Source: a bacterium (GTDB taxonomy: Bacteria; Auribacterota; UBA6266). From it: a stretch of 21,999 bases of DNA. This document shows positions 13,059 to 20,250 of this stretch, piece after piece. Numbering within the stretch: position 1 is the first letter of the stretch; the number at the start of each line of letters is the position of its first letter. The stretch covers positions 1-21,999 of the forward strand of contig JALOBK010000003.1 in NCBI GenBank assembly GCA_023228325.1, in the 5' to 3' direction. The position numbers were made by a program, and so were the translations under genes. The notes below the pieces were generated by a model, which was given only the letters and a program-made list of their open reading frames with translations, did no database searches and was not told where the DNA came from.

Positions 13059-13691
13059 TTGTCTAAAATATTTTATCCAGAATTAGATCAAATATTAACT
13101 GAATTTCATGATGATATATTTTTTTATGATCCAGATAATATACTTCAAGGAAATTTAGATAATAGTTCTCTGACAACTATGAATATTTTTAGATTAATAT
13201 TTGGAAATGTATTCATTGGTGATTCAGTTATACATACCTTTAGATATGAAAGTGGAAAGGATATATATCCCCCAACAGTGAATTATAGGGTTAATATGTT
13301 TAAACCAAGTGAGGTTAGATATAAAGACGATGGAGTCTATTCGATTAATCCATTCAATTTTAATCAGGTTGATATTGATTTATTAGATCAATTTAGAAAA
13401 TTTAGACAAACTGATCCGACTTTCACGTTGGCTGGAATAGACTTTTCTTCTCTAACCGAAACCGGAAAAAACATTTATAATATTTTATATTATCTGGATA
13501 ATGGTGTATTTTATTTTGATCCAATTGTAATGGTGAATAATGATTTATTGGCATATATCACTAGACTTCACTCATTACATTTAAAACTAAAAAATACTAG
13601 TTTATTAAATACAACTTTTATAACTAGTAACGAGCAAATAAATCAGCCAGAACCAGGGCCACAACCAGTTGGTCCACCACCATATCCGTGA
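13059..13691 (+). CDS. Unknown protein with Pro-rich tail
   Basis: A 210-residue protein started at TTG 13059, the only start near GGAGG (4-nt spacing). It is rich in Phe, Tyr, Asp and Asn, with no charged coiled coil, no Cys and no signal peptide, and ends in a proline-rich tail (PEPGPQPVGPPPYP). A virion or tail-associated role is possible from composition alone, but I have no family evidence. Confidence 0.65.
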   Translation: MSKIFYPELDQILTEFHDDIFFYDPDNILQGNLDNSSLTTMNIFRLIFGNVFIGDSVIHTFRYESGKDIYPPTVNYRVNMFKPSEVRYKDDGVYSINPFNFNQVDIDLLDQFRKFRQTDPTFTLAGIDFSSLTETGKNIYNILYYLDNGVFYFDPIVMVNNDLLAYITRLHSLHLKLKNTSLLNTTFITSNEQINQPEPGPQPVGPPPYP

Positions 13692-13717
13692 TAAAATAAT
13701 AGTATGGAGTGTGTAGT

Positions 13718-13864
13718 ATGTACAAATTCTTTGAATGTTTTAAGTATGCTGTATTAACTTGTCTAGGAATTGTAATTGGAATGATTGGAATTGAAATACT
13801 ATTTAAATTAGAGGAGTTTATTAGATGCAAAATGTTTTTCTCAATCTCATCGAGGAAAAAGTAA
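13718..13864 (+). CDS. 48-residue single-pass membrane protein
   Basis: ATG 13718 has GGAG 8 nt upstream; the frame ends at TAA 13862-13864. A hydrophobic helix (YAVLTCLGIVIGMIGIEIL) is followed by a basic Cys- and Ser-containing tail. The last 40 nt overlap the next small gene in another frame. Nested small membrane genes like this are seen in phage lysis regions (Rz/Rz1 style), but no lipobox is present. Confidence 0.5.
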   Translation: MYKFFECFKYAVLTCLGIVIGMIGIEILFKLEEFIRCKMFFSISSRKK

Positions 13865-13965
13865 AAGAAGAAAAAGAAAGATTTAGAGTAAGGGAAGAAG
13901 AGATAAAAAAAGAAATTTGTAGTTATAATATTAAAAAGGAGGATGGATGTGGCAAACTATCTTAA
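13825..13965 (+). CDS. 46-residue charged coiled-coil-like protein
   Basis: ATG 13825 has GAGGAG 8 nt upstream; the frame ends at TAA 13963-13965. The product is almost entirely Glu, Lys and Arg (LIEEKVKEEKERFRV...), a probable single alpha helix or coiled coil. It overlaps the genes on both sides, which supports deliberate compact packing. Function is unknown. Confidence 0.5.
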   Translation: MQNVFLNLIEEKVKEEKERFRVREEEIKKEICSYNIKKEDGCGKLS

Positions 13966-14071
13966 AATATTGCATCCGGAACTGGTGGAAGATAGCGTGG
14001 ACGATCTTGAAGAATTTAAAAAAATTAAAAAAATATTTCAATATAAAGAAATAAGGGAAGATCAAAATTAA
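13949..14071 (+). CDS. 40-residue unknown protein
   Basis: GTG 13949 has a perfect GGAGG at 6-nt spacing; an in-frame ATG at 13943 would abut the SD and is less likely. The product is acidic then basic (ILHPELVEDSVDDLEEFKK...), helical and not recognised. It overlaps the previous ORF by 17 nt. Confidence 0.5.
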   Translation: MANYLKILHPELVEDSVDDLEEFKKIKKIFQYKEIREDQN

Positions 14072-14088
14072 TTATTTGGAGGAACATC

Positions 14089-14418
14089 ATGAAAATTTCT
14101 TTTACGAAGACCGAGATCGATTTCTTTGCTGAAAGTTTAAAAAGAGAAGTTATTGGGGAGACTTTGCATATGATGGAAAGTTCTGATATTATTAATATTC
14201 TCAATGTTGATAATAAAGTTTGTTTAACAAAATTTTTCAAACATCTTAAAGAAAGTTCTGAATCCAAAAAACCAGAAGGAACTGTTGCAAGTGAGATGTC
14301 TAAAATGCATGATGAATTAAAAAAGAATGAAGACAATAAAGAAAAACAGAAAGAAATTAAATCTCGTTATATGAAGAGAATTAATAAAATTAGAATGTCA
14401 AAAGGCAAGAAAAAATAA
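14089..14418 (+). CDS. Unknown Lys-rich protein
   Basis: A 109-residue protein with GGAGG ahead of ATG 14089. The N-terminal half is mixed (FTKTEIDFFAESLKREVIG). The C-terminal half is a long Lys/Glu helix ending in RMSKGKKK, compatible with nucleic-acid or scaffold contacts. No recognised family. It lies just before speD. Confidence 0.6.
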   Translation: MKISFTKTEIDFFAESLKREVIGETLHMMESSDIINILNVDNKVCLTKFFKHLKESSESKKPEGTVASEMSKMHDELKKNEDNKEKQKEIKSRYMKRINKIRMSKGKKK

Positions 14419-14443
14419 CTATTTGAAAGGGGATATATATGAG

Positions 14444-14818
14444 ATGGAAAGTCTTGGAAGACACATAGTTGTCGATGTAATTAATTGTGATAAAGATATT
14501 TTGAATGATGCTAATTTTCTAAAAGAAACCATAGAACTGTCTGCAATAAAAGCAAATGCAACAGTTCTAAATATTGAATCTAGAACTTTTCAACCACAAG
14601 GTGTTACTGTTTATTGTTTGCTTGAAGAATCTCACATATCCATTCATACGTGGCCAGAACACGGTGTTGCTCTTATAGATGCTTTTACATGTGGAAGTAA
14701 ATGTAAACCAGAAGACGCCATAGAATATATTATGGATAAAATAAAAGGAATATCTGAGAATTATATTTATTTGAAAAGAGGAATTGGGCATAATGAATTG
14801 GGAGAGGAAAAAATATGA
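14444..14818 (+). CDS. speD: S-adenosylmethionine decarboxylase proenzyme (class 1B, SpeD/SpeH)
   Basis: A 124-residue class 1B AdoMet decarboxylase. Starting at ATG 14444 places the self-cleavage serine at S63 (LLEESHISIHTWPE), with H68 and C83 (DAFTCG), the same numbering as the well-known Thermotoga enzyme, which supports this start over the upstream TTG at 14423. The proenzyme cleaves between E62 and S63 to make a pyruvoyl cofactor, then decarboxylates AdoMet to give the aminopropyl donor for spermidine synthesis. No spermidine synthase is in the window. In phages, polyamine enzymes probably help genome packaging or host takeover. The stop overlaps the next ATG by 4 nt. Confidence 0.93.
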   Translation: MESLGRHIVVDVINCDKDILNDANFLKETIELSAIKANATVLNIESRTFQPQGVTVYCLLEESHISIHTWPEHGVALIDAFTCGSKCKPEDAIEYIMDKIKGISENYIYLKRGIGHNELGEEKI

Positions 14819-15357
14819 AAAACTTTTTTATAGAATTCGCTTTGAAACTATTAGAATCTAAGATAGAATTATTTGATTATATTGAACATAATAAAGTTAA
14901 TTTTGTTTTGACTAAACCAGCATACAAAGAAGAAAAGTTAAAAGAAGCAGAAGATAAACTCGGATTTAAAATATATTGTATGCTCAGAAAAGTATTATTG
15001 ACATATGGTGATTTATATGATAAAACAACTGGCGGTGGACTATTGCCTTTATTTTCTGATGTGGAAGGAAAAGATATTATAAGCAATACCATTGAATTTC
15101 ATAAGAATTATAATTTTGCAAAAAAAGAAAATCTTCTTCTTATTGCAAAGACAAATAAAAATGAAGGTGGCAATCCAGTTTTATTATCTCCGAATGGGAA
15201 GGTGTTCATGTTTGATATGAGGGATATGGATGACAAATATCATTCTCTCAGGTATACTTATAAAGATGAAGATCTAAAAGAAATTGGAAAATTTGATGAT
15301 TATATGCTATCAGATGTTTTTAGATCTAAAATTTCACCTTCAATATCAAAAAAATAA
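14815..15357 (+). CDS. SUKH (SMI1/KNR4)-like protein
   Basis: A 180-residue protein, translationally coupled to speD by ATGA. A KLKEAEDKLGFKIYCMLRKVL segment resembles the SUKH core helix (ExxLGxxLPxxYxxFL). It is followed by a Gly-rich GGGLLPLF turn, then ENLLLIAKTNKNEGGNPVLLSP and KVFMFDMRD, the usual order of SUKH strands. SUKH proteins often act as immunity proteins to nuclease toxins and occur in phages. The match is by pattern only and is moderate. A role in neutralising a host toxin is inference. Confidence 0.5.
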   Translation: MKNFFIEFALKLLESKIELFDYIEHNKVNFVLTKPAYKEEKLKEAEDKLGFKIYCMLRKVLLTYGDLYDKTTGGGLLPLFSDVEGKDIISNTIEFHKNYNFAKKENLLLIAKTNKNEGGNPVLLSPNGKVFMFDMRDMDDKYHSLRYTYKDEDLKEIGKFDDYMLSDVFRSKISPSISKK

Positions 15358-15371
15358 ATAATTGTTTTTTA

Positions 15372-15407
15372 CCAAACAAAATAAAAAATATTAATACATC
15401 TGTTTGG
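15372..15407 (+). promoter_or_regulatory. Inverted repeat abutting the SD of AAA copy B
   Basis: CCAAACA (15372-15378) and TGTTTGG (15401-15407) form a 7-bp stem around a 22-nt AT-rich loop. The 3' arm runs directly into the Shine-Dalgarno GGGAGG, so the structure or a bound protein could gate translation of the AAA gene. The role is inferred. Confidence 0.35.
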
Positions 15408-15419
15408 GAGGGCTTAAAT

Positions 15420-16733
15420 ATGATTTCATTCGATATAGCTAAGAGTGTGTTATCAAAAATTTATAATTATAAACCATCAGAAAATGTATCATATAAAAAT
15501 GTTCTTAAAAGATCAATATTTGGTATATTAATCCCGGATTTTGTAATAGATGCTAGTGTTATAGATGCCACGGTAGATGTGTTAAAATATAAAAAAATAT
15601 ATATGGATAGTCTAATGTCCGGTGATTTATATTTACCAGAAGGTTGGCATTGTACTGTGGATCTAGATGAAACGGTCAACAAAATGGAAAATTTCTTAAA
15701 ATATAAATGCAGAGGAATAAAATATCTAAAAAAAGTATATAATAATAATAAAATATTTTCTGAAAAAAATGAAAAAATTATAGATGGGAATAGCGAGTTG
15801 AATAAACACAATTATTTTAAAATTGCTAATTTGGATAGGAAATCGGTTTTTACATTCAAAATAAAAAATACATGGTGTAATGTTATATTTGATTTTCCAG
15901 CATTATGTATTAAATATTATTTTAATGAATTTGAATATACCAAGTGTTCAGATATTTATATTGATATAAGAAGATTAAGCATGGCCCTGGCACGTATTAT
16001 TAGAAATGAATATAGAAAAAAAACTGAAATAATGAATCTTTTACCAAAGAAATTTGTATCTACATTAAAAAGAATTGAAAGTTTGGGAAAATTAGTAGAT
16101 AAATATAAAGATATGCGTTGGGTTATTCTTGTTCATGGAGAACCGGGAACTGGAAAAACGTGGTTATTTAAAAATCTTCCAATTTTTACAGATAAAATTA
16201 AATTGGTCGAAGCATATGGGATGTCAAATAGTATGAAAGAAATAAGAAAAAAATTATATGATAAAAACTCTGACAATAATAAATCATTACCAAATGAAAT
16301 CATATTTGGGACAGACAATAATAAATTGACTTCTGGTATAAATGAAGTTGGTTATGATGTGTTCGATGAATTTGATATGTATGTCGGTAATTATACAACT
16401 GAAAAAAGTATTGAAACCGATAAATCATTTTTGGTCAATATGTTTAAAGAAATACTTGATAAAACCACTGGACTCGTTATATTAATAACCAATCATAAGG
16501 ATAAAATTGATCCATCAGTTATCAGGGACGGAAGGGTAAATGAAGTTATTGATTTTGATAAAAATTTTTATGATTTAGAAGAGAAAAAAAATATTGTTAA
16601 ATATTATAGTAAACAATATAATATTAACGATTTTAAAATTTCAAATAAAGAATTAAATAATATGTTAATCTCATCAATAGAATCTAGATGTAAAAAAGAA
16701 ATGTTGGATAGGGGATTCAAAGAAATAAATTGA
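15420..16733 (+). CDS. BCS1-like AAA ATPase, copy B
   Basis: A 437-residue paralogue of the ATPase at 8521. Walker A is GEPGTGKT (240-247), Walker B is VFDEFD (D316, E317), the DEFDxYVGNY continuation is shared, and the ITNHKDKIDPSVIRDGRVNEVI sensor and arginine-finger block is nearly identical to copy A. The N-terminal halves are much more diverged than the ATPase cores. The two may form a hetero-oligomer or act on different partners. It stands alone after the speD-SUKH pair, with its own leader hairpin and a strong terminator. Confidence 0.85.
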   Translation: MISFDIAKSVLSKIYNYKPSENVSYKNVLKRSIFGILIPDFVIDASVIDATVDVLKYKKIYMDSLMSGDLYLPEGWHCTVDLDETVNKMENFLKYKCRGIKYLKKVYNNNKIFSEKNEKIIDGNSELNKHNYFKIANLDRKSVFTFKIKNTWCNVIFDFPALCIKYYFNEFEYTKCSDIYIDIRRLSMALARIIRNEYRKKTEIMNLLPKKFVSTLKRIESLGKLVDKYKDMRWVILVHGEPGTGKTWLFKNLPIFTDKIKLVEAYGMSNSMKEIRKKLYDKNSDNNKSLPNEIIFGTDNNKLTSGINEVGYDVFDEFDMYVGNYTTEKSIETDKSFLVNMFKEILDKTTGLVILITNHKDKIDPSVIRDGRVNEVIDFDKNFYDLEEKKNIVKYYSKQYNINDFKISNKELNNMLISSIESRCKKEMLDRGFKEIN

Positions 16734-16736
16734 AAA

Positions 16737-16767
16737 AAAATATGTTGGATTTAATCCAACATATTTT
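16737..16767 (+). terminator. Rho-independent terminator after AAA copy B
   Basis: AAAATATGTTGGAT and ATCCAACATATTTT form a perfect 14-bp stem with the loop TTA. The stem is A-rich on the left and T-rich on the right, so it could work in both directions. The first TnpB element starts about 10 nt beyond it. Confidence 0.85.
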
Positions 16768-16777
16768 AATATCGGTT

Positions 16778-18039
16778 GAGAAATCCACGGGTTTTAAACC
16801 GTGGATGAATCAAACGGATTAGGAACAAACTATTGAAAAAATGTTTGTTCATTATCAAGTGAACAAACTTAAATTTGTGTTTTGAAAAGGAGATTTATAT
16901 CTTGCAATGATGAAAACATTTAAATACAGAATATATCCCAATAAACTCCAGCGGAGAAAATTTGGTTTAATTCTGTCTAATTGTTGTTTTGTGTATAACC
17001 ACATGCTTGAGACTCGAAAGAATGCTTGGGAGCAGGAAAAGCGTTCTATTTCAAAGTATGAAACAATGAAGATGCTTCTACCATTAAAATTGGAAAATCC
17101 TGGTCTCAAAGTGGTTCATTCGCAATCATTGCAAGACGTGTGCGCTCGCGTGGACAACGCTTTCAAACATTATTTCCGGCGATGTAAGTTGAAAGAAAAT
17201 CCCGGATATCCGAGGTTTAGGTCTGGCAACAGATACAAATCTTTAACATTCCCACAGAGTGGATATAAATTATCCTCTCGGACAATCCATATTTCCAAGG
17301 TCGGAGAAATTAAGATTGTTCTTCATCGACCGATTGTGGGAAAAATAAAGACTCTCGTGTTGACAAAAGACATCCTCGGCAAATGGTGGGCTTCTTTCTC
17401 TTGCGAGACAGAGAAATCTCTGCTCCAATCGAACGAGAAAGCTGTCGGCATTGATCTCGGATTGACACATTTCGCAACGCTCTCCAATGGTGAGAAGATT
17501 GATAATCCGAGATTCTTCCGGAAAGATGAGCACCTCCTTTCGAGAGCTCAGCGTAAGCTGAGTATACAAGAGAAAGGCTCATTAAAACGAAAAAAGTTTG
17601 TCAAACGTGTCCAGCACATCCACGAACATATCTCTAATCGAAGAAATGATTTTGCACATAAACTCAGCCATTATCTTGTGCAACAATTCCAAATCCTCGT
17701 CTTCGAGGATTTGAATGTTGAAAACATGATGCACAATTCTAAGCTGAGCAAGAGCATTGCTGATGCATCTTGGTCTAAATTGATTGAACTCACTTCCTAC
17801 AAGGCTGAAAGCGCTGGTAGAAATATGATTCTCGTCAATCCGAGATACACATCTCAGCAATGCTCTCAATGCAACACTATTGTCAAAAAAGCACTCTCAG
17901 AACGAACCCATAGATGTCCGCAGTGCGGACTCATTATGGATCGAGATGAGAATGCAGCTTTGAACATATTGGCCCTTGGTATAAATGGCCTGGGTGCAAA
18001 TCCCTAGATGCTCCGGCATTTATGCCGGGGAGTATTCAC
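16778..18039 (+). mobile_element. TnpB-only IS605-type (IS1341-like) element, copy 1
   Basis: Comparison with the second copy fixes a shared unit from GAGAAA at 16778 to TATTCAC at 18039, 1262 nt. The left end has a hairpin ATCCACGG/CCGTGGAT (16783-16806). The right end has CCGGCA-TTTA-TGCCGG (18013-18028) followed by GGGAG. There are no terminal inverted repeats, and I see no target duplication and no TnpA gene. Boundaries are good to a few bases. The insertion sits just past a terminator, and its right end supplies the last codons of the leftward gene at 18020. Base composition is visibly richer in G and C than the flanks, which fits recent transfer. Confidence 0.85.
16907..18007 (+). CDS. 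tnpB: TnpB RNA-guided nuclease (IS605 OrfB), copy 1
   Basis: A full-length 366-residue TnpB. An N-terminal HTH-type region (FKYRIYPNKLQRR...NCCFVYN) leads to the RuvC-like domain with D183 (GIDLGL), E267 (FEDLNV) and D345/D347 (MDRDENAALNI). A zinc ribbon is inserted before the last motif (C319/C322 in CSQC, C337/C340 in CPQC). All catalytic residues are present, so it is probably active as an RNA-guided nuclease using an RNA from the element's right end. It stops at TAG, whereas copy 2 stops at TAA. GGAG is 14 nt before ATG 16907, a long spacing conserved in both copies. Confidence 0.95.
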   Translation: MMKTFKYRIYPNKLQRRKFGLILSNCCFVYNHMLETRKNAWEQEKRSISKYETMKMLLPLKLENPGLKVVHSQSLQDVCARVDNAFKHYFRRCKLKENPGYPRFRSGNRYKSLTFPQSGYKLSSRTIHISKVGEIKIVLHRPIVGKIKTLVLTKDILGKWWASFSCETEKSLLQSNEKAVGIDLGLTHFATLSNGEKIDNPRFFRKDEHLLSRAQRKLSIQEKGSLKRKKFVKRVQHIHEHISNRRNDFAHKLSHYLVQQFQILVFEDLNVENMMHNSKLSKSIADASWSKLIELTSYKAESAGRNMILVNPRYTSQQCSQCNTIVKKALSERTHRCPQCGLIMDRDENAALNILALGINGLGANP

Positions 18040-18059
18040 CTAACCATGTTGTAATTGTG
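17861..18059 (+). ncRNA. Predicted omega-RNA of copy 1 (approximate extent)
   Basis: In TnpB elements the guide RNA covers the 3' end of tnpB plus the right end, and its guide is the flanking DNA just outside. Here the CCGGCA/TGCCGG hairpin precedes the end, and the guide would begin about 18040 (CTAACCATGTTGTAATTGTG). The 5' limit is a guess. Confidence 0.4.
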
Positions 18060-18346
18060 GATGGTGCCACTCCAAATTTTTTGGCTATCTCCACAATTGT
18101 GTATAATTCAACTTCAAACAATCGTTTGGCTTCAGCGCCAATTTCGGGTGTATATATTTTCGCTGGTTTTTCAAATTTTTTGACTATGTTCGGAAATGTG
18201 GTTATAAACCCATTTCCGTTGCACCTGGGACAATTACATGTCCCGTTCTTTTCGTGTCTCAATTTGTAACTTAGACTTATATTTGGATTTTGACAAGCAT
18301 CACATGGAATGACTTTGAAATAACCATCCTTATGTTCTACTATCAT
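18020..18346 (-). CDS. Leftward zinc-finger/HTH protein, C-terminus replaced by the TnpB element
   Basis: A 108-residue protein on the minus strand, with a strong SD (GGGAGG, 4 nt) before its ATG at 18346. A DnaJ-type zinc pair CDAC ... CPRCNGNGF is followed by a helix-turn-helix-like EIAKKFGVAPSTITTWLG segment. The last residues (EYSPA) and the stop at 18020-18022 are encoded by the right end of TnpB copy 1, so the original C-terminus appears lost or replaced. It may be a DNA-binding regulator. It and the gene at 18400 are the only leftward genes in the window, set between two TnpB elements. Confidence 0.7.
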   Translation of the reverse strand: MIVEHKDGYFKVIPCDACQNPNISLSYKLRHEKNGTCNCPRCNGNGFITTFPNIVKKFEKPAKIYTPEIGAEAKRLFEVELYTIVEIAKKFGVAPSTITTWLGEYSPA

Positions 18347-18364
18347 TTAACCTCCCAAAAAATA

Positions 18365-18400
18365 GAGTTGGTGTTAAAACACCCAACTCCTTATTTTTTT
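18365..18400. terminator. Bidirectional rho-independent terminator between the leftward genes
   Basis: GAGTTGGTGTT and AACACCCAACTC (18365-18389) form an 11-bp stem with one bulged C. T-runs lie on both sides: CTTATTTTTTT to the right and TATTTTTT on the complementary strand. On the minus strand it follows the small gene at 18400 and directly precedes the SD of the gene at 18346, so it may attenuate that gene. Confidence 0.75.
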
Positions 18401-18543
18401 CACTCCTGTATTTCCTTTTCATTTTTTTCATGACATGTGCAACACATGTCGCCATTAACTGTATGTATAATCTGATAAATCGGAAATGATTTACCACATT
18501 CAGTACATGTTATTAACGACCCATTGTTTTTTTCTACTTTCAA
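18400..18543 (-). CDS. Small two-knuckle zinc-finger protein (leftward)
   Basis: A 47-residue ORF reading leftward from TTG (complement of 18541-18543), with GGGGG a few bases upstream, to TGA at 18400-18402. It carries CTECGK and CCTCHEK about 20 residues apart, a compact zinc finger, and ends in EKEIQE. A terminator hairpin follows. The TTG start is the best near an SD but not certain. Function is unknown. Confidence 0.55.
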   Translation of the reverse strand: MKVEKNNGSLITCTECGKSFPIYQIIHTVNGDMCCTCHEKNEKEIQE

Positions 18544-18634
18544 ATTTTACCCCCAATTAATTTTAGGAAAAAATAATTCTAGTAATCCCCCTTTTAGTTT
18601 ATAAAAATAAAAAATCTCTCTCGACATTTAAGAT

Positions 18635-18682
18635 ATATATGTAGTTATTGTTTTTTTAGAAAGGTCATTTCACTACATATAT
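18635..18682. repeat. 11-bp inverted repeat upstream of the leftward genes
   Basis: ATATATGTAGT (18635-18645) and ACTACATATAT (18672-18682) are exact reverse complements 26 nt apart. They lie in the gene-free stretch between the leftward unit and TnpB copy 2, where its promoter must be. An operator is possible. I see no convincing -35/-10 pair in this stretch. Confidence 0.45.
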
Positions 18683-18760
18683 TTATTATTGAATGATCAG
18701 AATGGGTTGGATTTGATTTTAAGTGAACATACTAAAATGCTTTATTTTTTATTTCCATCC

Positions 18761-20022
18761 GAGAAAACCATGGGCTTTAGACCATGGATGAATCGGATGA
18801 ATTAGAAAACAATCATTGAAAAAATATTCATTTGTTTTTCCATAAACAAATACAAATTTGAGTATTGAAAAGGAGATTTATATCTTGCAATGATGAAAAC
18901 ATTTAAATACAGAATATACCCCAATAAACTCCAACGGAGGAAATTGGGTGTTATTCTGTCTAATTGTTGTTTTGTGTATAATCACATTCTTGAGACTCGG
19001 AAGAATGTTTGGGAACAGGAAAAGAGATCTGTTTCGAAATTCGAAACAATCAACATGCTCCCAGCATTGAAAGTTGAGAATCCGAGTCTCAAAGTGGTTC
19101 ACTCACAATCGTTGCAAGACGTGTGCGCTCGTGTTGACAATGCATTTAAACATTATTTCCGGCGTTGCAAGTTGAAAGAAAATCCCGGATATCCGAGGTT
19201 TAGATCTCTCACCAGATATAAATCTTTAACATTTCCACAAGGTGGATATAAGTTGTCTGGCAAGAAAATTCATATCTCCAAGATTGGTGAAATGAAGATT
19301 GTCTATCACCGAGAGATTGTGGGAAAAATAAAGACTCTCATATTGACAAGAGATATCCTCGGAAAATGGTGGATTTCTTTCTCGTGTGAAGTGGAAGCAT
19401 CTCCGCTCCCATTGAACGAGAAAGCTATCGGCATTGATCTCGGGTTGACTCATTTCGCAACACTCTCCAACGGAGAGAAGATTGAAAATCCAAGATTCTT
19501 CCGCAAAGATGAGAGTCTTCTTGCTAGAGCTCAACGTAAGTTGAGCAAACAAGAGAAAGGCTCATTGAAACGGAAAAAGTGTGTCAAACGGGTCCAACAT
19601 ATTTATGAACATATCTCCAATCGGAGAAACGACTTTGCACACAAACTCAGCCATTATCTTGTGCAACAATATCAAATCCTCGTTTTCGAGGATTTGAATG
19701 TTGAAGGAATGATGCACAATCGAAAGCTGAGTAAGAGCATTGCTGATGCATCTTGGTCTAAATTGATTGATCTAACTTCCTACAAGGCTGAAAGTGCTGG
19801 TAGAAATATGATTCTCGTCAATCCAAGATATACCAGTCAACAATGCTCTCAATGCAATACCTTAGTCAAAAAAGCACTCTCGGAACGAACTCATAGATGT
19901 CCGCAATGCGGACTCATTATGGATCGAGATGAGAATGCAGCTTTGAACATATTGGCTCTCGGTATAGATAGCCTGGGTGCAAATCCTTAAATGCTCCGGC
20001 ATTTATGCCGGGGAGTATCCAC
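18761..20022 (+). mobile_element. TnpB-only IS605-type (IS1341-like) element, copy 2
   Basis: The same 1262-nt unit as copy 1, in the same orientation, from GAGAAA at 18761 to TATCCAC at 20022, with identical distances from left end to tnpB. The left-end hairpin stem is CCATGG/CCATGG instead of CCACGG/CCGTGG, a compensatory change that supports a functional stem. The right-end hairpin CCGGCA-TTTA-TGCCGG is identical. No TnpA is present. It lies 721 nt after copy 1. The DNA between them is unrelated to the element. Confidence 0.85.
18890..19990 (+). CDS. tnpB: TnpB RNA-guided nuclease (IS605 OrfB), copy 2
   Basis: A 366-residue protein, collinear with copy 1 without gaps and differing by scattered substitutions. 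The RuvC residues (GIDLGL, FEDLNV, MDRDENAALNI) and both CxxC pairs (CSQC, CPQC) are intact. Differences cluster in the N-terminal third and around the region before GIDLGL, while the C-terminal 100 residues are almost unchanged. Intact reading frames in both copies after this much divergence suggest that both remain under selection or arrived separately. It stops at TAA. The same long SD-to-ATG spacing is seen as in copy 1. Confidence 0.95.
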   Translation: MMKTFKYRIYPNKLQRRKLGVILSNCCFVYNHILETRKNVWEQEKRSVSKFETINMLPALKVENPSLKVVHSQSLQDVCARVDNAFKHYFRRCKLKENPGYPRFRSLTRYKSLTFPQGGYKLSGKKIHISKIGEMKIVYHREIVGKIKTLILTRDILGKWWISFSCEVEASPLPLNEKAIGIDLGLTHFATLSNGEKIENPRFFRKDESLLARAQRKLSKQEKGSLKRKKCVKRVQHIYEHISNRRNDFAHKLSHYLVQQYQILVFEDLNVEGMMHNRKLSKSIADASWSKLIDLTSYKAESAGRNMILVNPRYTSQQCSQCNTLVKKALSERTHRCPQCGLIMDRDENAALNILALGIDSLGANP

Positions 20023-20042
20023 GAAATCATTCGAAGAAAAAA
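19844..20042 (+). ncRNA. Predicted omega-RNA of copy 2 (approximate extent)
   Basis: Same reasoning as for copy 1: the 3' end of tnpB plus the right-end hairpin, with a guide expected from about 20023 (GAAATCATTCGAAGAAAAAA). The guide differs from that of copy 1, so the two nucleases would have different targets. The 5' limit is a guess. Confidence 0.4.
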
Positions 20043-20073
20043 AATAAAATTGTTTCTGTATGGAGGATTAAGT

Positions 20074-20235
20074 ATGCCGGGAAGTTTGATAGATTATAGA
20101 TATAAAAACAAAAAACAGATAATAATGGAAATTCATGAAATAGAAAAAATAATTGCAAGACCATTGCCACAAAGTCAATTTGTTTTTTACGATAATAAAT
20201 TAAGGCATCTAAAATGGATATTGGAATTCAAATAA
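20074..20235 (+). CDS. Small basic protein (53 aa)
   Basis: ATG 20074 has GGAGG at 7-nt spacing, preferred over an in-frame start inside the TnpB right end at 20005. The product MPGSLIDYRYKNKKQI... is basic and helical and ends LRHLKWILEFK. Not recognised. It is the first rightward phage gene after TnpB copy 2. Confidence 0.6.
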   Translation: MPGSLIDYRYKNKKQIIMEIHEIEKIIARPLPQSQFVFYDNKLRHLKWILEFK

Positions 20236-20250
20236 AAGGAGAATATTTTT

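Noticed and set aside
17270..17869. Minus-strand ORFs inside tnpB copy 1 (and the matching one in copy 2)
   Set aside because: They are antisense frames kept open by the coding strand's composition, with no start signals or recognisable domains.
16778..20022. Composite transposon formed by the two TnpB elements
   Set aside because: No TnpA and no shared outer ends. IS605-type elements do not normally form composites, so two separate insertions or a duplication is simpler.
20005..20073. Longer N-terminus for the gene at 20074 beginning inside the TnpB right end
   Set aside because: The ATG at 20074 has a proper GGAGG, and the upstream frame is part of the mobile element.
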